DNA from: Mycobacterium triplex
Lineage (GTDB): Bacteria > Actinomycetota > Actinomycetes > Mycobacteriales > Mycobacteriaceae
Reading direction: 5' to 3'
NCBI RefSeq assembly: GCF_000689255.1
Contig: NZ_HG964446.1
Span: 4,321,250 to 4,385,249, forward strand
DNA: 64,000 nt
The notes beneath the pieces were generated by a model. That model did no database searches. It was given only the letters and a program-made list of their open reading frames with translations, and was not told where the DNA came from. The position numbers were made by a program, and so were the translations under genes. Positions 8,825-16,447 of the stretch are shown here, piece by piece. Each line of letters opens with the position of its first letter. The stretch's first letter is position 1.

Positions 8825-9450
8825 ACGCCGCCGTCGTCGCCCTGGTGCTCTTCGGTGTATTCGGCGTGCTCGGATTCGGTTGGCGCAGTTGGCTGCAGCA
8901 CCGACGCACCGGCTCCACCGGCTTTCGCCGGATCAACGGCGGGGTGACGGATTGGATCGCCGGCGCCGGGTTTGCGCTCGCGCTGTTGGTCGCGGTGAGT
9001 GCGCCAATCCTGCAGCTGTGCAACGTCGTTGCCCCGTTGAGCGCGTTGAGCTCCGGATGGATCCAATACGCCGGGATCCTGATCGCGATTCTGGGCATCG
9101 CCGCCACGGTATACGCGCAACTGCAGATGGGTGATTCCTGGCGGATCGGGGTGGACGAACAGGAGACCACCACGCTGGTGCGCACCGGGGTTTTCGGGCA
9201 AGTGCGCAACCCGATCTACACCGCGATGTTCACGTTTGGCTTCGGGGTCGCACTGGTGACCCCGAATATCGTTGCCTGCGCGGGCTTTATCCTGCTCGTC
9301 GGCACCGTCGAGCTGCAGGTACGCCATGTCGAGGAACCGCACCTGCTGCGAGCCCACGGCGACGCGTATCGGGCCTATTCGGCTACCGTCGGTCGATTCG
9401 TCCCGGGTGTCGGGCTGGTTCGCTGGCGCGAGTCCCGGCGCGCGTCGTGA
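8821..9450 (+). CDS. ICMT/PEMT-type membrane methyltransferase-like protein
   Basis: This is a 209-residue membrane protein with about five hydrophobic segments. The conserved C-terminal part reads VRNPIYTAMFTFGFGVAL, later EEPHLLRAHGDAYRAYSATV, the signature of the isoprenylcysteine carboxyl methyltransferase / phospholipid methyltransferase superfamily. Bacterial members methylate unknown lipids or small molecules; no prenylated protein substrate is implied. It sits where Rv2437 does in M. tuberculosis and overlaps rbsK by four bases. Its 3' end overlaps the antisense GntR remnant by about 75 bases. A second, shorter family member lies at 19166-19657. Confidence 0.8.
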   Translation: MNAAVVALVLFGVFGVLGFGWRSWLQHRRTGSTGFRRINGGVTDWIAGAGFALALLVAVSAPILQLCNVVAPLSALSSGWIQYAGILIAILGIAATVYAQLQMGDSWRIGVDEQETTTLVRTGVFGQVRNPIYTAMFTFGFGVALVTPNIVACAGFILLVGTVELQVRHVEEPHLLRAHGDAYRAYSATVGRFVPGVGLVRWRESRRAS

Positions 9451-9864
9451 GCGATCGCCAGGCCGTCGCCGGTCTCCAGCTCGACGGCCGATTGACTCAT
9501 CAGCACGCGACTGCGGCTCGGCGACAACAGAATCGACAGATAGTGATGTGGCCGGTCCGCCACGAACGCCAGGCGATTGACGCGTAGCAGCGCGGCGCCG
9601 ATCGCGGTGTCCAGCAGCCGGGCGTGGCGCGGGCCGGCGATCTCGGCGGTGATCTCGTGCCGCATCCGCTCCACCTCGACCCCGGCATCCGACAGCAACT
9701 CGTAGAGCGGTTCGCGCCGCAACGCGCGCCCGGTCAGCTTGTCCGCCAGTTCGTTTGGCAGCCACGCGTCGGTGACCATCACCGGCTCACCGGTTCGCCG
9801 CTGGCGCCGCACCCGCACGATGTGCAGCAGCTCGCCGGATGTCTCGAGCGCGTCGCCGACGGCG
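9375..9864 (-). pseudogene. truncated GntR-family regulator, only the effector (UTRA) domain left
   Basis: Read from about 9864 leftward, the frame gives VGDALETSGELLHIVRVRR, GEPVMVTDAWLP, then LYELLSDAGVEVERMRHEI and LLRVNRLAF. This is the sequence order of a UTRA ligand-binding domain as found in HutC-type GntR regulators. The winged-helix DNA-binding half that should precede it is absent. Upstream in the same frame is antisense of the PEBP remnant and has no regulator character. The frame stays open to 10106, but residues before about 9864 make no sense as GntR. Interpretation: a regulator that lost its DNA-binding domain, almost certainly inactive as a repressor. Confidence 0.7.
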
Positions 9865-9880
9865 GCCTTCGCCGACGGCG
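9855..9880. repeat. 10-bp direct repeat at the GntR/PEBP junction
   Basis: The decamer GCCGACGGCG occurs at 9855-9864 and again at 9871-9880, separated by GCCTTC, exactly where homology switches from the minus-strand regulator to the plus-strand PEBP gene. Short direct repeats at such a switch are consistent with a deletion by slipped or illegitimate recombination. Confidence 0.6.
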
Positions 9881-10302
9881 AAGCGATGCCGTCGTCGAGT
9901 GCGGGCAAAGGCGTCGGCGACAACACGTCACCGCATCTGCGCTGGGACGGGCTACCGGCCGGGACCCGACAGACGGTCCTCATCATCGACGACGTCGATG
10001 TGCCGCTGCCCCGCCCGCTGCTGCACACCGTCGCCGTGATCGATCCGGCGTTGGACCACGTCGCGGCGGGCTCGTTGCGGCCGGGCACGCCGGGGATCCG
10101 GTTCATCCGTGCCGATCTGGGCCATCGCGGCTATGCCGGCCCGCGGCCGATTCCCGGCCACGGACCCCATCACTACCGCTTCCACGTGTTTGCAATCGAC
10201 CAGCAGATTCCGGACACCGTCGCCACGGTCAAGGCGCTGCTGGCCGCGATGGCCGGACATGTCCTGGCCCGCGGCACACTGACCGGCACCTACGAACGTT
10301 AA
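9862..10302 (+). pseudogene. 5'-truncated PEBP (YbhB/YbcL-like) family gene
   Basis: From about 9862 the frame reads AAFADGEAMPSSSAGKGVGDNTSPHLRW, continuing DGLPAGTRQTVLIIDDVDVPLPRPLLHTV and ending GHVLARGTLTGTYER. The order SPxLxWxGxPxGT, then DxDxPLPRP, then HHYRFHVFA, then a GTLxGTYxR ending is that of phosphatidylethanolamine-binding-like proteins. The first 20 to 30 residues expected of the family are missing and the frame upstream is antisense of the GntR remnant. A product could start inside (ATG 9886) or in the antisense region, but the natural promoter and start appear lost. Not all family members need the N-terminal strand, so residual function cannot be excluded. Confidence 0.65.
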
Positions 10303-10325
10303 AGCTTGGTCGCCCAGCGCCGTTG

Positions 10326-10383
10326 GCGAGCGTAACGCCACGGCCACATCAAGCCCGAATTCTTGCCGTGGCGTTACGCTCGC
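10326..10383. repeat. long perfect inverted repeat, 19-bp arms
   Basis: GCGAGCGTAACGCCACGGC (10326-10344) is followed by its exact reverse complement at 10365-10383 around a 20-base loop. It lies in the 212-base gap between the PEBP remnant and the next plus-strand gene. No T-tract follows. It shares the core CGAGCGTAA with the inverted repeat at 16375-16436, suggesting a dispersed small palindromic element rather than a unique terminator. The rest of the gap shows no gene. Confidence 0.85.
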
Positions 10384-10514
10384 GGCCTTCCAACAGTCGG
10401 CACCGCAGCCCTTTGACCTGCGGTTGGCACTAGTTGGCAGCGTCTGACGTCGATCTGGCAGTGCTCTAGGGAGCAACGTCGGTGGGGTAATCTCCCCGAT
10501 CGGAAAGGAACGTC

Positions 10515-10922
10515 ATGTCCGCCACCACTCTTGACCGAAAAGGCACCCGCGAGGGTTTGCTTCGCCTCGCGATGCGCGCCGACGCTGCCATCAGCGGCCT
10601 GGCCGGCCTCGCCGGTGTCCCGTTGGCCGGCTACCTGGCCACGGCGTCGGGCACCACGAAGACGTTCGAATACGGCATGGCCGCGTTCCTGATCGGTTAC
10701 GGCGTGCTCGTGCTCTGGCTGGCCACCCTGCCGTCGGTACGCCGCGCCGGCATGGCCGTCGTGGTCGGCAACCTGCTCTTCACGGTGGCCACCGTCGTTC
10801 TGGTGCTCGCCGACGTCTTCCCGTTGACCACCACCGGCGTGGTTCTCACCTTGGCATCCGGCATCTACACGCTGTTCTTCGCCGAACTGCAATATCAGGG
10901 CTGGCGCCGCGCGAGGGCGTAA
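10515..10922 (+). CDS. four-helix small membrane protein, paralogue of the 12820-13227 gene
   Basis: This 135-residue protein has four hydrophobic segments and no recognised catalytic motif. The start ATG has GGAAAGGA just upstream (10501-10508). Conserved positions with the gene at 12820-13227 include the N-terminal GLLRLAMRADAAISG block, GTTKTFEYG, RRAGMAVVV.NLL and the C-terminal ELQYQGWRR ending; both are exactly 135 residues. The pair therefore arose by duplication of one gene. Function is not known. It is convergent with the lyase gene, whose stop lies two bases away. Confidence 0.8.
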   Translation: MSATTLDRKGTREGLLRLAMRADAAISGLAGLAGVPLAGYLATASGTTKTFEYGMAAFLIGYGVLVLWLATLPSVRRAGMAVVVGNLLFTVATVVLVLADVFPLTTTGVVLTLASGIYTLFFAELQYQGWRRARA

Positions 10923-10924
10923 CC

Positions 10925-11743
10925 CTAATCACCCAGCATCAGGGCGGCGACGTCTCGCGCCGGCATCCCGGTCGTCGCGCCCGCGAGGTCGCCTCTTGTC
11001 AGCAACGCTGCCGCGGCCTGCACCGCCGCGGCAGCGTGGTTGTAGAGCGCCGCCCCGGTGCTGATGCGCTTGACCCCGGCCGCCGACAGTTCCCCCACCG
11101 TCGGCCGCTCCGTCTTGGTGCCCACCACGATGTTGACGGGCTTGGGAGCGACCGCCTTGACGATCGCGGCGACGGCCGCCATGTCCGGCGGGTATGGGGC
11201 GTACAGCACGTCCGCACCGGCCTCCGCAAATGCGGTCAAACGGCGGATCGTGTCATCAAGATCGTTGCGGCCGTGCAGGAAATTGTCGGTGCGTCCAGTG
11301 AGGACAATACGGCCACGCCCGGCATGCGCCGCTGCCCGAACCCGTGCGACCGCGTCGTCGAAATCTCGGATTGGATTGGCAGGATCGCCAGAGGTGTCCT
11401 CGACTCCAATCCCGGCCAGCCCGGCATCGATAGCGGCGACTACGGTCGCCGCCACGTCCTGCGGCGTGGCGCCGTATCCGTCCTCAAAGTCACCATTGAC
11501 GGGCAGACCACCGACCTCAATGAGCAGCTTGGCGTGCGCCAAATGCTCGGAGACGCTGACAGCGTGACGGCCATCGGGTCGGCCCAACGCGGCGGCCAGC
11601 GCCGCCGACGACGTGCCCAGCGCACCAAAACCGGCTTGCTTGAAAATCAGTGCCGACAACCCGTCCCAAGCGTTGGGCATCACAAACGCTTCGACCTGTT
11701 GATGCAAGGCACGGAACTGCTCGTAGTGCTCGGCCTGTCTCAT
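10925..11743 (-). CDS. isocitrate lyase / PEP-mutase family enzyme
   Basis: This 272-residue TIM-barrel protein is of the ICL/PEPM superfamily. Recognisable blocks are MPNAWDGLSALIFKQAGFGALGTSSA at the N-terminus, DFEDGYG (metal-binding acidic loop), GVEDTSG, TGRTDNFLHGR and a C-terminal GVKRISTGAALY. The isocitrate-lyase catalytic KKCGH segment is absent, so it is more like PEP mutase, phosphonopyruvate hydrolase, oxaloacetate hydrolase or 2-methylisocitrate-lyase relatives; which one cannot be told. ATG 11743 was chosen because AAGGAGAT lies five bases upstream; an alternative ATG at 11761 overlaps the preceding stop as ATGA. It is the last gene of the operon running from 14897. Confidence 0.82.
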   Translation of the reverse strand: MRQAEHYEQFRALHQQVEAFVMPNAWDGLSALIFKQAGFGALGTSSAALAAALGRPDGRHAVSVSEHLAHAKLLIEVGGLPVNGDFEDGYGATPQDVAATVVAAIDAGLAGIGVEDTSGDPANPIRDFDDAVARVRAAAHAGRGRIVLTGRTDNFLHGRNDLDDTIRRLTAFAEAGADVLYAPYPPDMAAVAAIVKAVAPKPVNIVVGTKTERPTVGELSAAGVKRISTGAALYNHAAAAVQAAAALLTRGDLAGATTGMPARDVAALMLGD

Positions 11744-11757
11744 ACCGATCTCCTTCT

Positions 11758-12243
11758 TCATACGTTGTGCAGCAAAAGCTTTCGCATCAATTCCCGGTTG
11801 TCGGCGGAGAAGGCGACGGGACCGTCATCTGCCACCAGAACGAGTGTCATATCGCAGACGCTGATGCATCTGCCGTCATGGAAAATGCCGGACGAGACGA
11901 CGACCGACGTACGGCCGATGCCGCCAATTCCGATACCTACCTTCAGAGTTGCGGGCCAATACACCTCAGCCAGGAAATGCACCACGTTTTGCGAAGTCAC
12001 CAGTCTGAAGACCCGATTCACCGGGTCGTACGCACCGGGGACATACATCTGGTTGATCCGTGCCCTCGCGTCTTCGTGAACCGCTTCCAACGCCAAATGG
12101 TTGAGGTGGCCGTTCACGTCCATGTCGCTGTAGCGAGCCTCTTTGGTCTCGACTATCGGATAGACACTAATCCCACAGCGACCTCGATGTGGTCGGCCGG
12201 TAGTCGTTAGCCACTCCGAGGAAACGGCATAGTCATACGCCAC
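11758..12243 (-). CDS. hotdog-fold acyl-thioesterase-like protein
   Basis: About 161 residues. EARYSDMDVNGHLNHLALEAVHEDARARI is the helix-and-loop signature of the 4-hydroxybenzoyl-CoA-thioesterase / FatA-like hotdog family, with the loop aspartate and following NGHLNH. Later strands (FRLVTSQNVVHFLAEVYWPATLKVGI) fit the same fold. The expected reaction is hydrolysis of an acyl-CoA or acyl-ACP thioester; the substrate is unknown. GTG 12243 was selected because GGAGGGG (12252-12258) is nine bases upstream and the preceding GNAT stop lies in between; ATG 12261 would place that strong SD inside the gene. Confidence 0.75.
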   Translation of the reverse strand: MAYDYAVSSEWLTTTGRPHRGRCGISVYPIVETKEARYSDMDVNGHLNHLALEAVHEDARARINQMYVPGAYDPVNRVFRLVTSQNVVHFLAEVYWPATLKVGIGIGGIGRTSVVVSSGIFHDGRCISVCDMTLVLVADDGPVAFSADNRELMRKLLLHNV

Positions 12244-12244
12244 G

Positions 12245-12823
12245 TTAGATTTCCCCTCCATCACCGGTACTGCGGCCTCGTGGCCCTCGAAACACCCGCG
12301 CATCGATGACGCCGTGGTCGGTGTGAGTTACGACCGTCCCGAACTGCAAAAGCTTGTCAAGCAGCCAGTGATTCTCGAAGTGCGCCGAGACGACCAGGCC
12401 CTGATCCGGTCCGATCAGATCCATCAGTGCGACGAGCATCGCCGTACCGATACCCAGGCCCTGGTAATGATCCTCGATCAGGAAGCCGAGTTCCCGATCA
12501 CCTTCCGAAGTCAATGCGGCACTGGCCAATCCGACGACACGTGACGGACGGCCGCTACACGCCGCCACGATCGCAACGTATTCGGGGCCGCCCGCCAGCA
12601 CCGATCGTAGATACGCTGCCGGGAAGATCGGGCTCGGCGCCAACCATCTGGCATAGCGCGTCGCAAGGCTGCAACGTTCGTGCATGCGCAGCAATGCCGG
12701 CCCGTCGCTCGACCTGGCCCGCCGGAGGCAGACCAGCGATGATCGGCGGATCTCCTTTTCTGCCCCGCGACACTGCCGCACCCGGCCCGCCACGGCCATG
12801 TCAGTACGAGTGGCCGGCATCAT
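12245..12823 (-). CDS. GNAT-family N-acetyltransferase
   Basis: This is a 192-residue protein. A central region with ARSSDGPALLRMHERCS is followed by LGFLIEDHYQGLGIGTAMLVALMDL, which carries the Q/RxxGxG/A acetyl-CoA pyrophosphate loop (QGLGIG) of GNAT motif A. The substrate cannot be inferred. The first ATG overlaps the stop of the membrane-protein gene as ATGATG, so it belongs to the same operon. The first 45 residues are basic and not clearly part of the fold, so the functional domain may begin at about residue 30. Confidence 0.8.
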   Translation of the reverse strand: MMPATRTDMAVAGRVRQCRGAEKEIRRSSLVCLRRARSSDGPALLRMHERCSLATRYARWLAPSPIFPAAYLRSVLAGGPEYVAIVAACSGRPSRVVGLASAALTSEGDRELGFLIEDHYQGLGIGTAMLVALMDLIGPDQGLVVSAHFENHWLLDKLLQFGTVVTHTDHGVIDARVFRGPRGRSTGDGGEI

Positions 12824-13227
12824 CGGAAACTCCTGATACGGCGCCAGCCAATGTATTGCAGTTGTGCACACGTCAGCGTGTAGACGGCGGACGCCACCGC
12901 GAAGGTCACACCGCTGTCGGTCAACGAAAATGCGTGCGTAGCTAGAAGAACGGCTACTGCCGCCGTGTAGAGAAGGTTCGCGACGACCACACCGATGCCG
13001 GCACGACGCACCACCGGCATCGCCGCCAGCGCCCAGACAATCACGCCGTAGACGACGAAGAACGAGTCGACGCCATACCCGAACGTCTTTGTGGTGCCGG
13101 AAAACTCGGGTATCCAGCCGACCAGACCGGCTACCCCGAAGAAGCCGCTGATCGCGGCATCCCCGCGCATCGCCAGACGAAGAAATCCGTCCCGGCTGCC
13201 CCTATGGTCAATTACGTTGGCGGACAT
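12820..13227 (-). CDS. four-helix small membrane protein, second paralogue
   Basis: 135 residues, four hydrophobic segments. It aligns without gaps in length with the 10515-10922 protein: RDGFLRLAMRGDAAISGF, SGTTKTFGYGVDSFF, VRRAGIGVVVANLL, and the ending AQLQYIGWRRIR. AGGAAATTC lies upstream of the ATG at 13227. The start lies within the end of the thioesterase gene (20-base overlap) and the stop overlaps the GNAT start, so it is tightly embedded in the operon. Function unknown; the retained loops GTTKTF and RRAG look like the functional core. Confidence 0.8.
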   Translation of the reverse strand: MSANVIDHRGSRDGFLRLAMRGDAAISGFFGVAGLVGWIPEFSGTTKTFGYGVDSFFVVYGVIVWALAAMPVVRRAGIGVVVANLLYTAAVAVLLATHAFSLTDSGVTFAVASAVYTLTCAQLQYIGWRRIRSFR

Positions 13228-14065
13228 GAATTTCCTCCCCGGAGTGGCAGACGTCTCCTTTGAAGTAGACGAACTGGTGTGAGGTGGCCAGGAGCACGCC
13301 GTCGCGTGTCCACAGCTGCGCACTTTGGTCGAAGTAGCCGCCCGAAAAGCGGTTCGCGTGCGCGGTGCCCAGCACGAAGTCGTCTCCGACGGCATCCAAC
13401 GCATGCTGATCGGCGTGGAAATACGTCGTCGCGGTGATGGTGCCGGCGGCTGTCGGCCCACCGCAGCGCAGGAAAACGCGAGGACAGAAGATATCGCAGA
13501 GCGTCGCGAGCGCCGCGTAGTCAATCGGGCGCCGCGCTGTATCGCGTATCCACATCGTGGTCGTCGCAGTCGAACTGGGTTGCGCCCCCTCGCCGGGAAA
13601 GCGACCCTCGGCAAACCTCAAGTCGTAGAAGTGTGCCCAGCGCACGAAGTCTTCTTGGGCGCTGTCGCGATCGATCTGTTCCGGCGGCGACACGCTGGGT
13701 GGATGAGCTTCGGTGTCTGCCCACGTGTCGCGGTGAATTCCGAACAACGCGGTCGCGGTGGTCTTCACATCGCCGTTCTGGCTGAGCTCGACCGTCCAGT
13801 GCTGGTTCGTCCGATTGGTGCGGGCAGCCCGAAGCGAAATGTCGAATCCCCCTGGCCCGATGGGCGCCGCAAAGTTGACAGTCAGCGCCACCGGTTCACC
13901 GATGCGGTCCGGATGCGTTTCGACTGCACGCAGCAAGACCGCGGCAGTGATCCCCCCGAAGGGGCCAACCATGGAGTCCCATTCGGGACGCGTGCGACCA
14001 TGAAAGGTGTTGCCATCCACGATGCTTAGTCGAATCGCGGCGTCGAGCGGATGTGACGACGACAT
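13208..14065 (-). CDS. double-hotdog acyl-CoA thioesterase family protein
   Basis: This 285-residue protein has the TesB-like arrangement. The N-terminal hotdog has MVGPFGGITAAVLLRAVETHP and VALTVNFAAPI; the C-terminal hotdog has ARRPIDYAALATLCDIFCPRVF, DFVLGTAHANRFSGGYFDQSAQLWTRDGVLLATSHQ. The last block is the strongly conserved C-terminal signature of mycobacterial thioesterase-family proteins. Predicted role: hydrolysis of acyl-CoA thioesters of unknown chain. One base separates it from the upstream hydrolase stop and it overlaps the downstream membrane-protein gene. Confidence 0.85.
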   Translation of the reverse strand: MSSSHPLDAAIRLSIVDGNTFHGRTRPEWDSMVGPFGGITAAVLLRAVETHPDRIGEPVALTVNFAAPIGPGGFDISLRAARTNRTNQHWTVELSQNGDVKTTATALFGIHRDTWADTEAHPPSVSPPEQIDRDSAQEDFVRWAHFYDLRFAEGRFPGEGAQPSSTATTTMWIRDTARRPIDYAALATLCDIFCPRVFLRCGGPTAAGTITATTYFHADQHALDAVGDDFVLGTAHANRFSGGYFDQSAQLWTRDGVLLATSHQFVYFKGDVCHSGEEIHVRQRN

Positions 14066-14066
14066 G

Positions 14067-14897
14067 CTAGGCCGGCACCGCGATCGTCGACAACAGATCG
14101 GCGAGCCGGGCCGGCCGATCCATCATCGAAAATGTGCGCGCCCCCTCGATGACCTCCAACCGCGCGTTGGGAATGGTGGCGGCCAGTCGTTCGCCGTCCG
14201 CAACGTCGAAGAACACGTCATCCGCCGACCACGCGATCAAAGCGGGCTTGTCGAACTCGGGTAGCCGGGCCGCGACGCCGGTGGTGACTTCGGTCCGACA
14301 CGAGAGGGTCAGCTGCCGGAGGTCCTCGGCGACCGCGGGGTTGGCGAGCGCCGGGCGTACCCACATCCGGGCGAGGTCTTCGATGTCGCGATGCGCCAAC
14401 CCGCCAAAGGCGCGTTCGCGCACGCCCTGCAGTCGCATGGCCTGCAGCGCAATCCGGAACGACAGCTTGGACTTGGCCGCCAGGATCATCGGTTGCAGGA
14501 TCGGGGGTGGAAAGTGTTCGAACGCATCGCAACTCGTCAGCACCATCGCACCGATCCGTTCGGGATGGTGCACCGCGACGAGTTGCGTGACGACACCGCC
14601 CGAATCGTTGCCGACCAGAACCACGTCTTCGAGCCCGAGGGCCGCAAGCACTTCGGCGACGATGCCGGCGACGCCGGTGATGGACTGGTCCGCGCCCCTG
14701 CGCAGGGGTTGGGTATGTGCACCCATCGGCCACGTGGGGGCGATACAGCGCAGCCCGAGCCCTGCCAGTGTGGCGCTCACCGCGCGCCACACCTGGCCGC
14801 CCATCATGTAGCCATGGACGAAGACCACGGGTCTGCCGTCCTGCGGCCCGATCGCGTCGTAATGAATAGTGCCGGAGCTGATTTCGATCGTCGACAT
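14067..14897 (-). CDS. alpha/beta hydrolase with aspartate at the nucleophile elbow
   Basis: 276 residues of alpha/beta-hydrolase fold. The oxyanion region is FVHGYMMGG; the nucleophile elbow is VGNDSGG with D98 where esterases have serine, as in epoxide hydrolases and haloalkane dehalogenases. The usual C-terminal G.GH.. catalytic histidine segment reads EGARTFSMMDRP (about residue 255), so the histidine is replaced by threonine. Either the family uses another base or the protein is not a normal hydrolase. AGGAGT precedes the ATG. It is the first gene of the operon and is divergent from the MocR regulator 128 bases away. Confidence 0.8.
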   Translation of the reverse strand: MSTIEISSGTIHYDAIGPQDGRPVVFVHGYMMGGQVWRAVSATLAGLGLRCIAPTWPMGAHTQPLRRGADQSITGVAGIVAEVLAALGLEDVVLVGNDSGGVVTQLVAVHHPERIGAMVLTSCDAFEHFPPPILQPMILAAKSKLSFRIALQAMRLQGVRERAFGGLAHRDIEDLARMWVRPALANPAVAEDLRQLTLSCRTEVTTGVAARLPEFDKPALIAWSADDVFFDVADGERLAATIPNARLEVIEGARTFSMMDRPARLADLLSTIAVPA

Positions 14898-14984
14898 GGA
14901 TGACTCCTACCTTCGATGGCTGGCGATGCAGGGCTACCCACTGGTTGGTTGGGTGCTCTTTCCCGAGCGTATCCAGGTGTGATA

Positions 14985-15004
14985 GAACAATCGAGAAATT
15001 GTCC
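14985..15004. promoter_or_regulatory. inverted repeat between the MocR gene and the operon it faces
   Basis: GAACAAT (14985-14991) and ATTGTCC (14998-15004) form an imperfect inverted repeat with a six-base spacer in the 128-base divergent promoter region. ACAAT/ATTGT is perfect. It is a reasonable operator candidate for the MocR protein, which typically controls itself and a divergent operon. Confidence 0.45.
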
Positions 15005-15025
15005 TAGATACAAGATGGGCTACCG

Positions 15026-16360
15026 ATGCCGCCCAGTCGCTACGCCAGGATCGTCGATCAGCTGACCTCGCAGATCCGCGATGGTCGCCTGCCGCCCGGT
15101 ACCCGACTGCCCACCCACCGCGAACTGGCCCGCCGGCACGGCATCGCGCTGGCCACCGCGACTCGCGTCTACGCCCAACTCGGTCGGGCGGGGCTGGTCG
15201 CCGGGGAGCCCGGTCGCGGCACCTTCGTCCGGGATCAGGGCGGCTACGGCGGGCTGGACGGGCGACGGATCGCGCCGGCGTCGCGGGTTGCCGACTTGTC
15301 GTTCAACCAGCCACTGGCCGCCGATCAGGCCGAACAGTTGCGTGAGGCGTTGCGGCAGATGGCCGCGACCGGCGACCTGCAGTCGGTGCTCACCCAGCAC
15401 TCGCCGGGTGGACGGACTGGCGACAAGGCCGCAGTCGCCACGTATCTGCTCGACCGCGGGATCGACGTGCCCCCGAACAATGTCGTGCTGACCGCCGGAT
15501 CCCAGCACGGGCTGGACATCGCGCTGCGGGTGCTGGCTCGCCCCGGCGCAATCATCGCGGTTGAAGAACTCACCTATCCCGGGATCAAGCTGATCGCCGA
15601 AGACCGTGCCTTGGAACTGGTTTCGTTTCCGTCAGGACCCGACGGCCCGGACCTCGACGCGCTGGCGGGGCTGTGCGCGAGCCGCCGAGTGGCGTCCGTC
15701 TACACGATGCCCACGCTGCATAATCCGCTCGGCTACATCATGTCCCGCGAACAGCGCGCGCACCTGACCGAGATCACCCGCCGCCACGATTGCGCGGTGA
15801 TCGAGGACGGCACCTACGCCTTCCTCGAACCACACAGTGGACCAACGATGTACACGCTGGCCCCGGAACGCACCTTGCACGTCGCCAGCCTGTCGAAGAA
15901 CGTTGCCACCGGTCTGCGGTTCGGATTCGTCGTGCTGCCGGACGAATACGTCGCGCCCGCCAAGCAGGCGGTGCGCACGTCGAGTTGGGGCACCTCGAGC
16001 CTGGTGTCGACCCTGGTCACCGGCTGGCTGACCGACGGTACCGTCACCCGGCTGGAAAAGCAGCGCCGCGGCGATGCGGCGGAACGCCAGCAGATCGCCC
16101 ATCGCGCATTGAAAGGGCTTGACTACCATGCCCATTTCTCGTCTTACTACGGTTGGCTGACGCTACCGGAGCATGTGCGCGGCGACTACGTCGCGCACGA
16201 GTTGGCAGACCACGGCATCCTGGTCTCGACCGCCGAAGCATTCTGCGTCACAGCGCATCCGCCTAACGCATTGCGGCTTGCGTTGGGCACACCGTCACTG
16301 CCCGAACTGGCCACCGCGCTGGACCGGGTACGCGAGGTCATCCTCTCCGCGCCGTGGTGA
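15026..16360 (+). CDS. MocR-type regulator (GntR DNA-binding domain fused to aminotransferase-like domain)
   Basis: 444 residues. Residues 1-75 are a GntR winged helix (DQLTSQIRDGRLPPGTRLP, RELARRHGIALATATRVY, GLVAGEPGRGTFV). Residues about 110-440 are a class I aminotransferase fold, with the PLP-binding lysine in HVASLSKNVATGLRFG and the upstream MPTLHNPLGYIMS substrate/PLP loop. MocR proteins bind PLP and usually an amine or amino acid and act on DNA, not as transaminases. It is divergent from the 14897-10925 operon, the usual arrangement for regulator and target. A long inverted repeat follows its stop. Confidence 0.92.
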   Translation: MPPSRYARIVDQLTSQIRDGRLPPGTRLPTHRELARRHGIALATATRVYAQLGRAGLVAGEPGRGTFVRDQGGYGGLDGRRIAPASRVADLSFNQPLAADQAEQLREALRQMAATGDLQSVLTQHSPGGRTGDKAAVATYLLDRGIDVPPNNVVLTAGSQHGLDIALRVLARPGAIIAVEELTYPGIKLIAEDRALELVSFPSGPDGPDLDALAGLCASRRVASVYTMPTLHNPLGYIMSREQRAHLTEITRRHDCAVIEDGTYAFLEPHSGPTMYTLAPERTLHVASLSKNVATGLRFGFVVLPDEYVAPAKQAVRTSSWGTSSLVSTLVTGWLTDGTVTRLEKQRRGDAAERQQIAHRALKGLDYHAHFSSYYGWLTLPEHVRGDYVAHELADHGILVSTAEAFCVTAHPPNALRLALGTPSLPELATALDRVREVILSAPW

Positions 16361-16374
16361 GACGGTGGCGTGAT

Positions 16375-16436
16375 CCGCGAGCGTAAGCACACTGCGAAAA
16401 ATCGGGCAGGAATTCGCAGTGTGCTAACGCTCGCGG
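16375..16436. repeat. long inverted repeat between convergent genes, possible bidirectional terminator
   Basis: Arms of 24 bases (16375-16398 and 16413-16436) match except for one position and enclose a 14-base loop. The outer part CCGCGAGCGT is shared with the 10326-10383 element; the inner part differs (AGCACACTGCGAA). It lies in the 87-base gap between the convergent MocR and nadE stops and could fold into a strong hairpin on either strand. There is no uridine run on the plus side. Confidence 0.8.
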
Positions 16437-16447
16437 TCAAAACGGCG

